In this document: positions 15,832 to 24,888 of the stretch, piece by piece
Layout: each line of letters starts with the position of its first letter
How positions within the stretch are numbered: position 1 is the stretch's first letter
Assembly (NCBI RefSeq): GCF_022808915.1
Contig: NZ_JAKZFS010000001.1
Location: 186,001-250,000 of the forward strand
DNA length: 64,000 nucleotides
Reading direction: 5' to 3'
Source of the DNA: Fundidesulfovibrio terrae
GTDB taxonomy: Bacteria > Desulfobacterota > Desulfovibrionia > Desulfovibrionales > Desulfovibrionaceae
The notes under the pieces: generated by a model
What the model saw: only the letters and a program-made list of their open reading frames with translations
What the model was told of the DNA's origin: nothing
Databases searched by the model: none
Program-made: the position numbers and the translations under genes

Positions 15832-16983
15832 TCATTTCTCCAGCCTGCGGATGGCGCCGTCCTGCCAGACGCCGATGGAGAGGTTCTCGGCCCGGTAGAG
15901 CTCATGGCGGTCCTTGGAGTAGGGGTGCTCGAAGACCCGGCTGACCCCTTCGAAACGCTCCAGGGATTCCAGGGCCCGCCTGATGGCCTCGCCGTCCTCT
16001 GACCCGGCCGCGCGGATGGCCTGGACGGTGATCTTCGCCCCCTCGTAGGCCGCTTCCACGAACTTGAAGGGGTAGTAGCCCTCGTGGCGGTAGCGGCTGC
16101 GCACCAGGTGGTCCAGTTCGCGCGCCTTGGGGGAGTCCTCCGGGGCGGAGCCCAGCACCCCGGTGAGCCCGTTGGAGAGGCGCACGGGAAGGTCCTTCAC
16201 CGAGCGCAGGAAGAACGGGTACTGGCCGATGAAGCGGGGCCTGTAGCCCACGGCGTCGGCCGAGCGCACGAAGGCGGCCACCTCGGGGGAAAGGCTCAGC
16301 ACGGCCACGGCCTCGGCCGGAGTGCGCGAAAGCTCCCTGGCCTGGGCGGTCATGTCCAGGTCGCCCTGGTCGAACTGGACCACGGCCACGGGGGAGAGGC
16401 CCTTCTCGGCCAGGAGGTCCACCATGTCCTGCCTGGCCAGCTGGCCGTAGGGGGTGGTGTCGCAGGCGATGGCGATGCGCGAGAATTGCCCCGAGGCCCA
16501 GGCGATGAGCGCCCGGATCTGTTCGCGGTCGGGCAGGGTGGCCCGGAAGATGTAGTTTTCGGGAGCGTCCCGGTAGATGAGAGTCAGCTTGGTGGCCGAT
16601 GCCGTGAGCAGCATGAGCGGCTTCCTCGCCTGCTGCATGAGGGGGATGATGGCCAGGGCGTTGCCGCTGTTTGCCGGGCCGAGCACGGCCGCGACCTTGT
16701 CCTGGCCGATCAGGCGGGTGGCGTTTTCCGCCGCCTTGTCCGGGGAGGTCTCGTCGTCGAGGATGGTGGCCTCGATCGCCCTGCCGAGCGCGCCGCCTTC
16801 GCGGTTGGCCTCTTCCAGGGCGATCTCCACCCCCCAGAGCAGGTAGTTGCCGATGTCGGCGGCCGCCCCGGTCAGGGGGATGTCCACCCCTATCCTGACC
16901 GGTTCGGCGAGCACGACGCGCGCCGGAAAGAAGGTCAGCCAGGCAAGCAGGGCGGCCAGAACGGGCATCCTGCGGATCACCAT
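15832..16983 (-). CDS. Periplasmic ABC-type substrate-binding protein, LivK/branched-chain amino acid family
   Basis: This 383-residue type I periplasmic binding protein has a Sec signal at its N-terminus (MVIRRMPVLAALLAWLTFFPARVVLA, then EPVRIG) and the family features VRIGVDIPLTGAAADIGNYLLWGVEIALEEAN, AAVLGPANSGNALAIIPLMQQARKPLMLLTASAT and the second lobe around AIACDTTPYGQLARQDMVDLL. No LivH, M, G or F permease genes are present; the next gene is a sensor kinase. The protein is therefore more likely a sensory ligand-binding partner than a transport component, though a distant permease cannot be excluded. ATG 16983 is chosen for the signal peptide. Confidence 0.88.
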   Translation of the reverse strand: MVIRRMPVLAALLAWLTFFPARVVLAEPVRIGVDIPLTGAAADIGNYLLWGVEIALEEANREGGALGRAIEATILDDETSPDKAAENATRLIGQDKVAAVLGPANSGNALAIIPLMQQARKPLMLLTASATKLTLIYRDAPENYIFRATLPDREQIRALIAWASGQFSRIAIACDTTPYGQLARQDMVDLLAEKGLSPVAVVQFDQGDLDMTAQARELSRTPAEAVAVLSLSPEVAAFVRSADAVGYRPRFIGQYPFFLRSVKDLPVRLSNGLTGVLGSAPEDSPKARELDHLVRSRYRHEGYYPFKFVEAAYEGAKITVQAIRAAGSEDGEAIRRALESLERFEGVSRVFEHPYSKDRHELYRAENLSIGVWQDGAIRRLEK

Positions 16984-17092
16984 GGCGCAGGGCCTCCGGT
17001 AGAGAGGGCGTTCATGGTTGGGGAAGATATTCCGGACAGGCTGGGGCGTAAAGGCCTTTCGTGAATATATCCGGTTCTCGATCATTCGCCGC

Positions 17093-18550
17093 TCACAGGA
17101 TGGGCGAGAGGAGCCTGGCCAGGCGCACCGCGGCCTTGAAGCCGAACCAGCGGCCCTCGTAGTCGAAGGCGGTGGCCCTGAAGCACTGGGCGAAGTCCAC
17201 CTCGAGCATGCCCTCCACCTGGGAGGCGAACTCCCTCTGGGCCACCACCATGGTGAGCTCGAAATTGAGCCTGAAGGAGCGCGTGTCGCAGTTGGCCGTG
17301 CCCACGCAGGCCAGGTCCGAGTCCACCAGGACCACCTTCTGGTGCAGGAAGCCCGGTTGGTAGCGGTAGAACTTGATCCCCTGGCGTTCGAGCTCCGGAA
17401 AGTAGGAGAAGGAGGCCAGAAACACCATGCGGTGGTCGGGCTTGCTTGGCAGCATGACCCGCACGTCCACGCCGCGAAGCGCCGCCAGCTGCAGGGCCGC
17501 CGTGACCTCCCGGTCGGGCACGAAATAGGGGCTGGCGATCCACAGGCGCTTGCGCGCGCTCTCGATGAGCTGGACGAAGGCCAGGGTGTAGGTCTCCAGG
17601 GTGTCCGCCGGGCCGCTGGGCAGGGCCAGCACGTCCGCGCCGTCGCCAGGGAGCCCCTGGGCCGGGGAGAAGTCCCAGGCGAGCTCGGGCAGCGTAAGCG
17701 CCGCCCAGTACCAGTCCTCGGTGAAGCACAGCTGGACCATGGCCGCCGCGGGGCCCTCGCAGCGGACGTGGGTGTCGCGCCAGGGGCCGAAGCGGCGGCT
17801 GCGCCCCATGTACTCGTCGCCCACGTTGTGGCCGCCCACGAAGGCCACGCGCCCGTCGGCCACCACGATCTTGCGGTGGTTGCGGAAGTTCACCTGCAGG
17901 CGGTTTCGCCATCCCTTGGTGGTGTTGAAGGCGCGTGCGTCCACGCCGGAGCGGCGCAGGTCCGTGAGATACGCCGCGGGCAGGGCGTGGCAGCCCACCT
18001 CGTCGTAGAGGAGCTTGACCCGCACCCCGCGCATGGCCGCCGCTTCCAGGCGTTTTTTGAGCTCCCGCCCGGCCTGGTCGTCGTGGATGATGAAGAACTG
18101 CACCAGCACGTAGTCCCGGGCCTGGTCCACGGCCTCGTGGATGGCCTGGAAGGTGGCCTCGCCGCCGACCAGCAGGGAGACTCCGTTGCCGCTGGTGAAG
18201 GGCATGCCCGCCAGGTGCTCCAGCACCGCCAGATGGTCCCTGGGGTGCCGCCCGGCCGGATCGGGGTTGGCGGCGTTGCGGGCCAGCTCCTGGCGCAGGG
18301 CGTCCAGCTCCGGGCTGCCGCTTCTTCTCGCGCTCACGTAGCCCACGAACCGGTCGCGCCCGAAGACCCAATAGAGCGGCACGGCCACGTAGGGAAAGGT
18401 GATCATGGACATGACCCAGGCGATGGCCCCCTGGGAGGATCGCGTGGAGAAAAGCGCGTTCACGGCGGAGGCCACGCCCGCGGTATGGAAAACGGCCAGC
18501 ACCCACACCAGGATGTACTCGAGGGTGCGCACAAAATCCGTTTCGATCAC
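17093..18550 (-). CDS. cls: Cardiolipin synthase (phospholipase D family)
   Basis: This 485-residue membrane enzyme joins two phosphatidylglycerol molecules to cardiolipin and glycerol. Two N-terminal hydrophobic segments (EYILVWVLAVFHTAG and AIAWVMSMITFPYVAVPLYWVFGR) precede two HKD motifs, HRKIVVADGRVAFVGGHN and HQKVVLVDSDLACVGTANCD, the paired catalytic His-Lys-Asp sets. The start is GTG 18550 with GGAGG upstream. Length and layout are those of bacterial ClsA-type proteins. It is first in a leftward series followed by the LivK-like gene with a 109-base gap. Confidence 0.94.
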   Translation of the reverse strand: MIETDFVRTLEYILVWVLAVFHTAGVASAVNALFSTRSSQGAIAWVMSMITFPYVAVPLYWVFGRDRFVGYVSARRSGSPELDALRQELARNAANPDPAGRHPRDHLAVLEHLAGMPFTSGNGVSLLVGGEATFQAIHEAVDQARDYVLVQFFIIHDDQAGRELKKRLEAAAMRGVRVKLLYDEVGCHALPAAYLTDLRRSGVDARAFNTTKGWRNRLQVNFRNHRKIVVADGRVAFVGGHNVGDEYMGRSRRFGPWRDTHVRCEGPAAAMVQLCFTEDWYWAALTLPELAWDFSPAQGLPGDGADVLALPSGPADTLETYTLAFVQLIESARKRLWIASPYFVPDREVTAALQLAALRGVDVRVMLPSKPDHRMVFLASFSYFPELERQGIKFYRYQPGFLHQKVVLVDSDLACVGTANCDTRSFRLNFELTMVVAQREFASQVEGMLEVDFAQCFRATAFDYEGRWFGFKAAVRLARLLSPIL

Positions 18551-18729
18551 GCCGGGGCCTCCTTAGTCCGTGATTGACCGCGTAGCACGTCCCGGCCGCG
18601 AAAGCCACGGCCGTGCGCGGCCGGATCCGCTCCGCTCCTGCCCGGAGTTGACACGGCCGCCCCCGTTGTGCAGGAACATGAAATATCCCCACCTGCGAGC
18701 GCGCAGAGCGCTCCGGCCAGGAGGCCCAC

Positions 18730-20136
18730 ATGCAGGACTACCGCGTCGAAACCGACAGCATGGGCGAGGTCAAGGTCGCCTCGGACAAGCTCTGGGGCGC
18801 TCAGACGCAGCGCTCCCTGGAACATTTCAGCATCGGGCGCGAACTCATGCCCCCGGAGATGATCGAGGCGTACGCCTACCTCAAGAAGGGCTCTGCCCAG
18901 GCCAACCACGCCCTGGGACGCCTGGACGCGGACAGGCTTTCCATGATCGCCTCCGTCTGCGACGAGATCCTGGCCGGACGCCACGACGGCATGTTCCCCC
19001 TGCACGTCTGGATGACCGGCAGCGGCACCCAGTTCAACATGAACGTCAACGAGGTCATCTCCAACCGCTGCTCCCAGATGGCCGGGGAGGCGCTCGGCAG
19101 CAAGAAGCCCGTGCATCCCAACGACCACGTGAACATGTCCCAGTCCTCCAACGACACCTTCCCCTCGGCCATGTACATGGCCGCCGCCCTGGGCACGGCC
19201 CGCTCGCTCATCCCGGCCGCGCGCGGACTGCGCGAGGCGATCGCCGCGAAAGCGGAGGCCTGGGCGGACATCATCAAGATCGGGCGCACCCACCTGCAGG
19301 ACGCCACGCCCCTGACCCTGGGGCAGGAGTTCTCGGGCTATGCGGGCCTTCTGGATGACGCCGTGGAGCGCCTGCTTGAGGCCCTGCCCGGGGTGTGCCG
19401 CCTGGCCCTGGGCGGCACGGCCGTGGGCACGGGCATCAACGCCCCTCCGGGGTTCGACGGCCTGGCCGCCGCGCGCCTCGCGGAGCTCACGGGGCTGCCC
19501 TTCGTCACCGCGCCCAACAAGTTCACGGTGCAGGGCTCCCACGACGCCCTGGTCCACCTCTCCGGGACCATAAAGGCCCTGGCCGTGGCCCTCTACAAGA
19601 TCGCCAACGACATCCGGCTGCTGGCCTGCGGCCCCCGGGCCGGTTTCGCGGAGCTCAAGCTCCCGGCCAACGAGCCGGGGTCCTCCATCATGCCCGGCAA
19701 GGTCAATCCCACCCAGTGCGAGGCCCTGGCCATGGCCTCGGCCCAGGCCATGGCCAACGACGTGGCCGTGGCCATGGGGGGGGCCGGGGGATACCTGGAG
19801 ATGAACGTCTACAAGCCGCTCATGATCCACAACGTCATGCAGTCCATCCGGATACTTTCGGACTGCATGGCCAACTTCCGCAAGTACGCGGTGGACGGCC
19901 TGGAGGCCGACAAGCGGCGCATAGGAAGCTTCGTGGAGCGCTCGCTCATGCTGGTGACGGCGCTTTCCCCGGTGATCGGCTACGACAAGGCCTCGCAGAT
20001 CGCCCACCACTCCATGGAGCACGACCTGACCCTGCGCGAGGCGGCGTTGGAGCTCGGTTTCGTGGACGCGGCCGAATACGACCGGGTGGTGGTGCCCTCG
20101 AGGATGGTGCGGCCGTACGTGGCCGGGAAGGAGTGA
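18730..20136 (+). CDS. fumC: Class II fumarate hydratase
   Basis: This 468-residue iron-free fumarase interconverts fumarate and malate. Signatures: [60 protein letters not shown], and the superfamily loop [16 protein letters not shown] with the active serine. Length is normal for the homotetrameric family. Ribosome site CCAGGAGG stands directly before the ATG. It is a single-gene unit, convergent with phoU six bases downstream of its stop. Close paralogues (aspartase, argininosuccinate lyase) fit less well because of the GTNAPPG-like [10 protein letters not shown] segment. Confidence 0.95.
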   Translation: MQDYRVETDSMGEVKVASDKLWGAQTQRSLEHFSIGRELMPPEMIEAYAYLKKGSAQANHALGRLDADRLSMIASVCDEILAGRHDGMFPLHVWMTGSGTQFNMNVNEVISNRCSQMAGEALGSKKPVHPNDHVNMSQSSNDTFPSAMYMAAALGTARSLIPAARGLREAIAAKAEAWADIIKIGRTHLQDATPLTLGQEFSGYAGLLDDAVERLLEALPGVCRLALGGTAVGTGINAPPGFDGLAAARLAELTGLPFVTAPNKFTVQGSHDALVHLSGTIKALAVALYKIANDIRLLACGPRAGFAELKLPANEPGSSIMPGKVNPTQCEALAMASAQAMANDVAVAMGGAGGYLEMNVYKPLMIHNVMQSIRILSDCMANFRKYAVDGLEADKRRIGSFVERSLMLVTALSPVIGYDKASQIAHHSMEHDLTLREAALELGFVDAAEYDRVVVPSRMVRPYVAGKE

Positions 20137-20142
20137 GAGGGG

Positions 20143-20811
20143 CTAGAACGGCTGGCAGTGGTGCTTGATGGACACCCCGCGCACCCAGAAGATGGCCGCT
20201 TCGGCCACGTTGGTGGAGAGGTCCCCCACGCGCTCCAGGGAGCGGGCCATCATGACCGTGCGGATGGCCCGGTCCAGGCTGGGCGCGTTGCACACGTTCG
20301 ATTCGACGTCCATGCAGGACTTGAGCACCTTCATGTTCAGCTCGTCGGCCAGGGAGTCCGCGGCGCACACCTGCCGGGCCAGGTCCGGGTCCTGGTCGCG
20401 GAAGGCCTGCACGGCCATGCGGTACATCGAAAGCACCTGAGCGCCCAGAGCGGCCAGATCGGGCATGACCGGCCCCTGGGCCGCCTGGGAAAGCAGCACC
20501 GCCTGCTCGGCCACGTTGACGGCTTCGTCGCCGATGCGCTCCAGGTCCACCACCATGCGCATGCAGGAGATGATGAACCGAAGGTCCATGGCCACGGGCT
20601 GGTCCAGGGCCAGGAGCCTGAGCGACAGGGTGTCCGCCTCGCACTCCATGGCGTTGATCTCGCGGTCGGAGTCGATCACCTGGCGGGCCGGTTCCGGATC
20701 GCGGTTGACGATGGCGGCCAGGGCCTTGTCCAGGGCCCGCTCGGTGTAGGCCGCCATCTGGAGTACCTTGACCTTGAGCTGCTCCAATTCCTTCTGAAAT
20801 CTCGGGTCCAT
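20143..20811 (-). CDS. phoU: Phosphate transport/signalling regulator PhoU
   Basis: This 222-residue all-alpha protein has two PhoU repeats: the first carries DREINAMECEADTLSLRLLALDQPVAMDLRF and ERIGDEAVNVAE, the second ADELNMKVLKSCMD and LERVGDLSTNVAEAAIFWVRG. The E-R-I/V-G-D motifs bind metal clusters. PhoU couples the Pst transporter to PhoR and damps signalling when phosphate is plentiful. ATG 20811 follows AGGAGG at normal spacing. It is last in the leftward series phoB-phoR-pstB-phoU, 107 bases after pstB. Confidence 0.95.
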   Translation of the reverse strand: MDPRFQKELEQLKVKVLQMAAYTERALDKALAAIVNRDPEPARQVIDSDREINAMECEADTLSLRLLALDQPVAMDLRFIISCMRMVVDLERIGDEAVNVAEQAVLLSQAAQGPVMPDLAALGAQVLSMYRMAVQAFRDQDPDLARQVCAADSLADELNMKVLKSCMDVESNVCNAPSLDRAIRTVMMARSLERVGDLSTNVAEAAIFWVRGVSIKHHCQPF

Positions 20812-20918
20812 GCGCCCCTCCTGATATGGCGCCGCCATGCGGGCGCGCTGCTCCCCGGGCGCTGGTCCCGGGATGGCGGTCATTGTGGCTTGGGGCCGCG
20901 CGCTCGCGGCCTCGGTCA

Positions 20919-21680
20919 TCAGCCGAAACGGCCGGTGATGTAGTCTTCCGTCTGCTTGTTGGCCGGACGGGTGAAGATGGTTTCGGTCTGGTCCATCTCG
21001 ACGAGCTTGCCCATGTAGAAGAAGCCGGTCATGTCCGAGACGCGGGCCGCCTGCTGCATGGAGTGGGTGACGATGATGATGGTCAGGTTCTGCTTGAGCT
21101 CGTGGATGAGCTCCTCGATCTTCTGGGTGGCGATGGGGTCCAGGGCCGAGGCGGGCTCGTCCATGAGCAGGATTTCCGGCTCCACCGCCAGGGCGCGGGC
21201 GATGCACAGGCGCTGCTGCTGGCCGCCGGAGAGGCCCAGGGCGCTTACGTGCAGGCGGTCCTTCACCTCACCCCAGAGCGCAGCCTGCTTGAGGCTCTTC
21301 TCCACCTGGCGGGCGATGAAGGCGTTGTCGGAGATGCCGTTGACTCGAAGCCCGTAGGCCACGTTCTCAAAGATGGTCTTGGGAAAGGGGTTGGGCTTCT
21401 GGAAGACCATGCCCACGCGCCTGCGCAGCTCCACCACGTCGATGCCGTCCGCGTAGATGTCCTGGCCGTCCAGGGTGAGGCTGCCCTCCACCCGGGCGAT
21501 GTCGATCAGGTCGTTCATGCGGTTTAAGCACCGCAGGTAGGTGGATTTGCCGCATCCGGACGGGCCGATGAGGGCCGTGACCTGATGGGTCTGGATATCC
21601 ATGTTCACCGAGTGCAGGGCCTTGAACTCGCCGTAGTAGAAGTCCAGGTTGCGCGCGGACATTTTCGGTGCGGTCGTCAT
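20919..21680 (-). CDS. pstB: Phosphate ABC transporter ATP-binding protein
   Basis: This 253-residue ATPase powers high-affinity phosphate import. It has Walker [10 protein letters not shown], the PstB-typical [10 protein letters not shown] after it, Q-loop VFQKPNPFP, signature LSGGQQQR, Walker [12 protein letters not shown] and the switch His in VTHSMQQA. The C-terminal [18 protein letters not shown] is diagnostic of PstB. The membrane subunits PstC and PstA and the binding protein PstS are not in the window; they must be elsewhere. It lies 27 bases after phoR, so it is co-transcribed with the signalling genes. Confidence 0.97.
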   Translation of the reverse strand: MTTAPKMSARNLDFYYGEFKALHSVNMDIQTHQVTALIGPSGCGKSTYLRCLNRMNDLIDIARVEGSLTLDGQDIYADGIDVVELRRRVGMVFQKPNPFPKTIFENVAYGLRVNGISDNAFIARQVEKSLKQAALWGEVKDRLHVSALGLSGGQQQRLCIARALAVEPEILLMDEPASALDPIATQKIEELIHELKQNLTIIIVTHSMQQAARVSDMTGFFYMGKLVEMDQTETIFTRPANKQTEDYITGRFG

Positions 21681-21707
21681 GCGTGGGTCCTTGTGAACGA
21701 TACGGAT

Positions 21708-23087
21708 TTACAGCGCCTCGGGCAGGCTGAAACAGAATGCCGCCCCCGTGGCCCGGTCCTGGGCCTGCTCCACCCAGATCCGGCCGCCGTGGCGCTCGAC
21801 GATGTGCTTGGCGATGGCCAGCCCCAGGCCCGTGCCGCCCTCGCCCTTCACGCGCGGCCTGTCCACCCGGTAGAAGCGCTCGAAGACGCGCAGGCGTTCC
21901 GCCTCGGGAACCCCGGGCCCCATGTCCGACACGCAGAAGGTGACGTCCGCCTGGCCTGGCCGGTGCGAGACGGTGACCGTGGAGCCTTCGGGGCCGTACT
22001 TGATGGCGTTCTCCAAAAGATTGCGGAACACCTGGGTCAGCTGGGAGGCGTCGGCCATGATTTCCGGGCCGTCTCCGGGCAGGAGGCTTTCCACGGTCAC
22101 GTCCCGGTCGCGGGCCAGGGTGGCGCATTCGCGAAGGGCCGCGCGGAAGCTCTCGCCGGCCCTGATGCGGGTCTTCACCGGCGGCTGGCGGTCGTTCTCG
22201 ATGCGCGCCAGGCTTAAGAGCTCTTCCACCATCTTGGACATGTGGTTGGCGTTCTTCACGATCACGTCCAGGAAGCGACGCTCCTGGCCCTCGCGGAATT
22301 TTTTTTCGCCCAGAAGCGTCTCGGCGTAGCCCTTGATGGAGGTCAGCGGCGTGCGCAGCTCGTGGGAGACGTTGGCCACGAAGTCGCGGCGAACCTTGTC
22401 CAGGCGCCTGAATTCGGTGAGGTCGTGGAAGACCAGCACGGCCCCGAGTCCGGCCCCTTGTCCGGTTTGCTGCTGGCTCGGGCGCACCAGGCTCACGTCG
22501 AAGTAGCGGTCCTGGCCGGGTTCGATCTGGATGGAGACCACGGCCGGGCGGGTGGCGTCCTGCCAGTTGAGCACGGTTTCGACGGCGGTCTGGAGTTCCG
22601 GGCAGGGCAAGGCTTCGATGGGCAGCCTGCCCACTGCCCCGGACGCCTGGGGGAAGTTGTCCTCCAGGGCCTTGTTGGTGAGTATCACGCGTCCGTCCTC
22701 GCCCAGCACCATGAGCCCCTCGCGCATGCCGCCCAGCACCGTCTCGATGCGCTGCTTCTCGGCGGCCAGCAGGGTGATCTGGGCTTCGATGCCGCTGGCC
22801 ATGGCGTTGACGCTCTGGGCCAGCTCCTCCATGGCCATGCCGGACCCGGGCCACAGCCTGCGCCCATAGTCGCCGTCGCCCACGGCCTTGATGACCTCGG
22901 CGCCCTGGCGGAGGAACCGGGCCTGGCGCACGGTCAGAAGCCAGCTGAACAGGGCGGACGCGGCCACGGTGACGCCCACGGCCAGGGTGACGCCCGCCGT
23001 GTCCGTCTGGACGCGGCTTAAGACGAACATCCCCAGGCAGCCGGCCACGAGGTGCGAGGCGAAGATGCGCAGGCCGAAATCGACCAT
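21708..23087 (-). CDS. phoR: Phosphate regulon sensor histidine kinase PhoR
   Basis: A 459-residue kinase. Two N-terminal transmembrane helices (LRIFASHLVAGCLGMFVLS and GVTLAVGVTVAASALFSWLL) have almost no periplasmic loop, as usual for PhoR. A HAMP-like linker, a PAS domain (about 125-235), phospho-acceptor in FVANVSHELRTPLTSIKGYAETLL, N box FRNLLENAIKYGP, and G2 GEGGTGLGLAIAKHIVERHGG follow. ATG 23087 gives this layout. The gap from phoB is 11 bases, so the pair is an operon and PhoB is its cognate regulator. Confidence 0.94.
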   Translation of the reverse strand: MVDFGLRIFASHLVAGCLGMFVLSRVQTDTAGVTLAVGVTVAASALFSWLLTVRQARFLRQGAEVIKAVGDGDYGRRLWPGSGMAMEELAQSVNAMASGIEAQITLLAAEKQRIETVLGGMREGLMVLGEDGRVILTNKALEDNFPQASGAVGRLPIEALPCPELQTAVETVLNWQDATRPAVVSIQIEPGQDRYFDVSLVRPSQQQTGQGAGLGAVLVFHDLTEFRRLDKVRRDFVANVSHELRTPLTSIKGYAETLLGEKKFREGQERRFLDVIVKNANHMSKMVEELLSLARIENDRQPPVKTRIRAGESFRAALRECATLARDRDVTVESLLPGDGPEIMADASQLTQVFRNLLENAIKYGPEGSTVTVSHRPGQADVTFCVSDMGPGVPEAERLRVFERFYRVDRPRVKGEGGTGLGLAIAKHIVERHGGRIWVEQAQDRATGAAFCFSLPEAL

Positions 23088-23098
23088 GACGGAAGGTC

Positions 23099-23782
23099 CT
23101 ATTCCTTGAAGCGGTAGCCCACGCCGCGCACGGTCTCGACCAGCGCGGAGTACGGCCCGAGCTTCTGGCGCAGGCGGCGCACATGGGTGTCCACGGTGCG
23201 GGCGTAGCCCTCGAATTCGTAGCCCCAGACGGTGTTGAGCAGCTGGTCGCGGGTGAGCACGCGGCCCTGGCTCTTGAAGAGTTCGGCCAGCAGCTTGAAC
23301 TCGGTGGCGGTCAGCGCGATCTCCGTTCCCTGGGATTCGGCGCGGTGGGCGTCCAGGTCCACGCTCAGGCCGTCCCTGCGCAGCACCTGCTTGGGGGCGG
23401 AGTCGGAGCCCAGGCGCTTGAGCACGGCCCGGGCCCTGAGGATCAGCTCGCGGGGGCTGAAGGGCTTGACCACGTAGTCGTCGGCGCCCAGCTCCAGGCC
23501 CACGATGCGGTCCACCTCCTCGCCGCGCGCGGTGAGCATGATCACCGGCACTTGGGCGGTCTTGGGGTCGCGCTTGATGTTCTTGCAGACCTCGAAGCCG
23601 TCCGCGCCGGGCAGCATGATGTCCAGGAGCACCAGGTCGGGGCGCTGGCGGCGGATCTTGGCCAGGGCGTCCAGGCCGTCTCCGGCCGTGGTCACCTCGA
23701 AGCCCGCGTTGCGGAAGTTGTATTCCAGGAGCTGCAGTATGTCTTCGTCGTCTTCGACGATAAGCACGCTTTCCTTGGTCAT
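23099..23782 (-). CDS. phoB: Phosphate regulon response regulator PhoB (OmpR family)
   Basis: A 227-residue regulator with receiver residues ED near the N-terminus (LIVEDDEDILQLL), phospho-acceptor Asp in LVLLDIMLPGADGFEVC, and Lys in VVKPFSPREL; then a winged-helix trans-reg-C domain (LTATEFKLLAELFKSQGRVLTRDQLLNTVWG and RTVDTHVRRLRQKLG). ATG 23782 is preceded by GGAGGATAT. It heads the leftward operon phoB-phoR-pstB-phoU. A Pho-box-like repeat about 65 bases upstream would allow autoregulation. Confidence 0.95.
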   Translation of the reverse strand: MTKESVLIVEDDEDILQLLEYNFRNAGFEVTTAGDGLDALAKIRRQRPDLVLLDIMLPGADGFEVCKNIKRDPKTAQVPVIMLTARGEEVDRIVGLELGADDYVVKPFSPRELILRARAVLKRLGSDSAPKQVLRRDGLSVDLDAHRAESQGTEIALTATEFKLLAELFKSQGRVLTRDQLLNTVWGYEFEGYARTVDTHVRRLRQKLGPYSALVETVRGVGYRFKE

Positions 23783-23844
23783 GGCCGTATATCCTCCGGA
23801 TGCTGCCAAAGATCACGGGCCTGTGACGGGGCCATGGTGACGAT

Positions 23845-23862
23845 GTTACGATTGGGTGACAT
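23845..23862 (-). promoter_or_regulatory. Possible Pho box upstream of phoB
   Basis: Reverse strand ATGTCAC-CCAA-TCGTAAC has the 7-4-7 spacing of a Pho box; the first half matches CTGTCAT at five of seven bases, the second more weakly. The 317-base gap between phoB and the divergent dehydrogenase holds no other element that I recognise. Confidence 0.35.
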
Positions 23863-24099
23863 TTCCCGAGGGAAAGCGCAAGCCGGGCCGCACGGGCCGG
23901 GAGGGGGAATTGTTACGGCCGGGGACGGGGCGGCCGTAACGTGGCCCGCTGACGCTTCCCTTTCCTTCCGGGGGATGCCTCCAGGTCAGGCGCATGTCCG
24001 ATCCGGAGAAAATGCCGCCTGTGGTTGCTGCCGCCTTGCCACGGGTGTATTCGGTCGGCTGAAAACCCATCTGTTTTTCGACTCCCGGAGGAAACACCT

Positions 24100-24888
24100 A
24101 TGGATCTGAATCTTGCCGGAAAACAGGCTTTCATTTCTGGTTCCACGCAGGGGATCGGCCTGGCCGCCGCCGTGGCCCTGGCCAGGGAGGGCGCGCATGT
24201 GACGGTGAACGGTCGCGGCGAGGATTCCGTGGCCGCGGCGCTGGAACACGTCAGGGCGGCCGCGCCCGGCTGCGCCGTGGAAGGCTTCGCGGGCGATCTG
24301 GCCACTGCCGAGGCGGCGGACAGGCTCCTTGCGCGGCTTCCCGCCGTGGACATCCTGGTGAACAACCTGGGCATCTACGAGGCCAAGCCCTTCGAGGACA
24401 TCCCCGACGACGACTGGCGGCGTTTCTTCGAGGTGAACGTCCTGAGCGCCGTCAGGCTGTCCCGGGCCTACCTGCCGGGGATGAAGGCGCGCGACTGGGG
24501 CCGCATCGTCTTCCTGAGCAGCGAGAGCGGCATCCAGATACCTGTGGAGATGGTCCACTACGGGGTGACCAAGACCGCCCTGCTCGGACTGTCGCGCGGG
24601 ATCGCGGAATCCTGCTCCGGAACCGGGGTGACCTCCAACGCCATCCTGCCCGGCCCCACCCGCACGGCCGGCGTGGACGGGTTCGTCGCCTCGCTTGGCG
24701 GCGGGAAAAGCTTCGAGGATTTTCAGCAGGAGTTCTTCGACCGGGTGCGCCCCTCGTCGCTCCTCAAGCGCTTCGCCCGCCCGGAGGAGGTGGCGAGCCT
24801 CATAGCCTACGTGTGCAGCCCGCTCTCGTCCGCCACCAACGGCGCGGCGCTCAGGGTGGACGGCGGCGTGGTGCGGGCCTGCTTCTAG
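24100..24888 (+). CDS. Short-chain dehydrogenase/reductase (SDR)
   Basis: A 262-residue classical SDR. Cofactor motif is SGSTQGIGLAAAVAL (a T-G-x3-G-x-G variant with S for the first T), NNLG replaces NNAG, and the catalytic set is Ser in FLSSESG with Y-x3-K in MVHYGVTKTA. The PEEVASLIAYVCSPLSSATNGAALRVDGG ending is typical of 3-oxoacyl reductase-like SDRs. Substrate is unknown. ATG 24100 has CGGAGG just upstream. It is divergent from phoB, and its stop overlaps the stop of the long activase gene by four bases. Confidence 0.9.
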   Translation: MDLNLAGKQAFISGSTQGIGLAAAVALAREGAHVTVNGRGEDSVAAALEHVRAAAPGCAVEGFAGDLATAEAADRLLARLPAVDILVNNLGIYEAKPFEDIPDDDWRRFFEVNVLSAVRLSRAYLPGMKARDWGRIVFLSSESGIQIPVEMVHYGVTKTALLGLSRGIAESCSGTGVTSNAILPGPTRTAGVDGFVASLGGGKSFEDFQQEFFDRVRPSSLLKRFARPEEVASLIAYVCSPLSSATNGAALRVDGGVVRACF

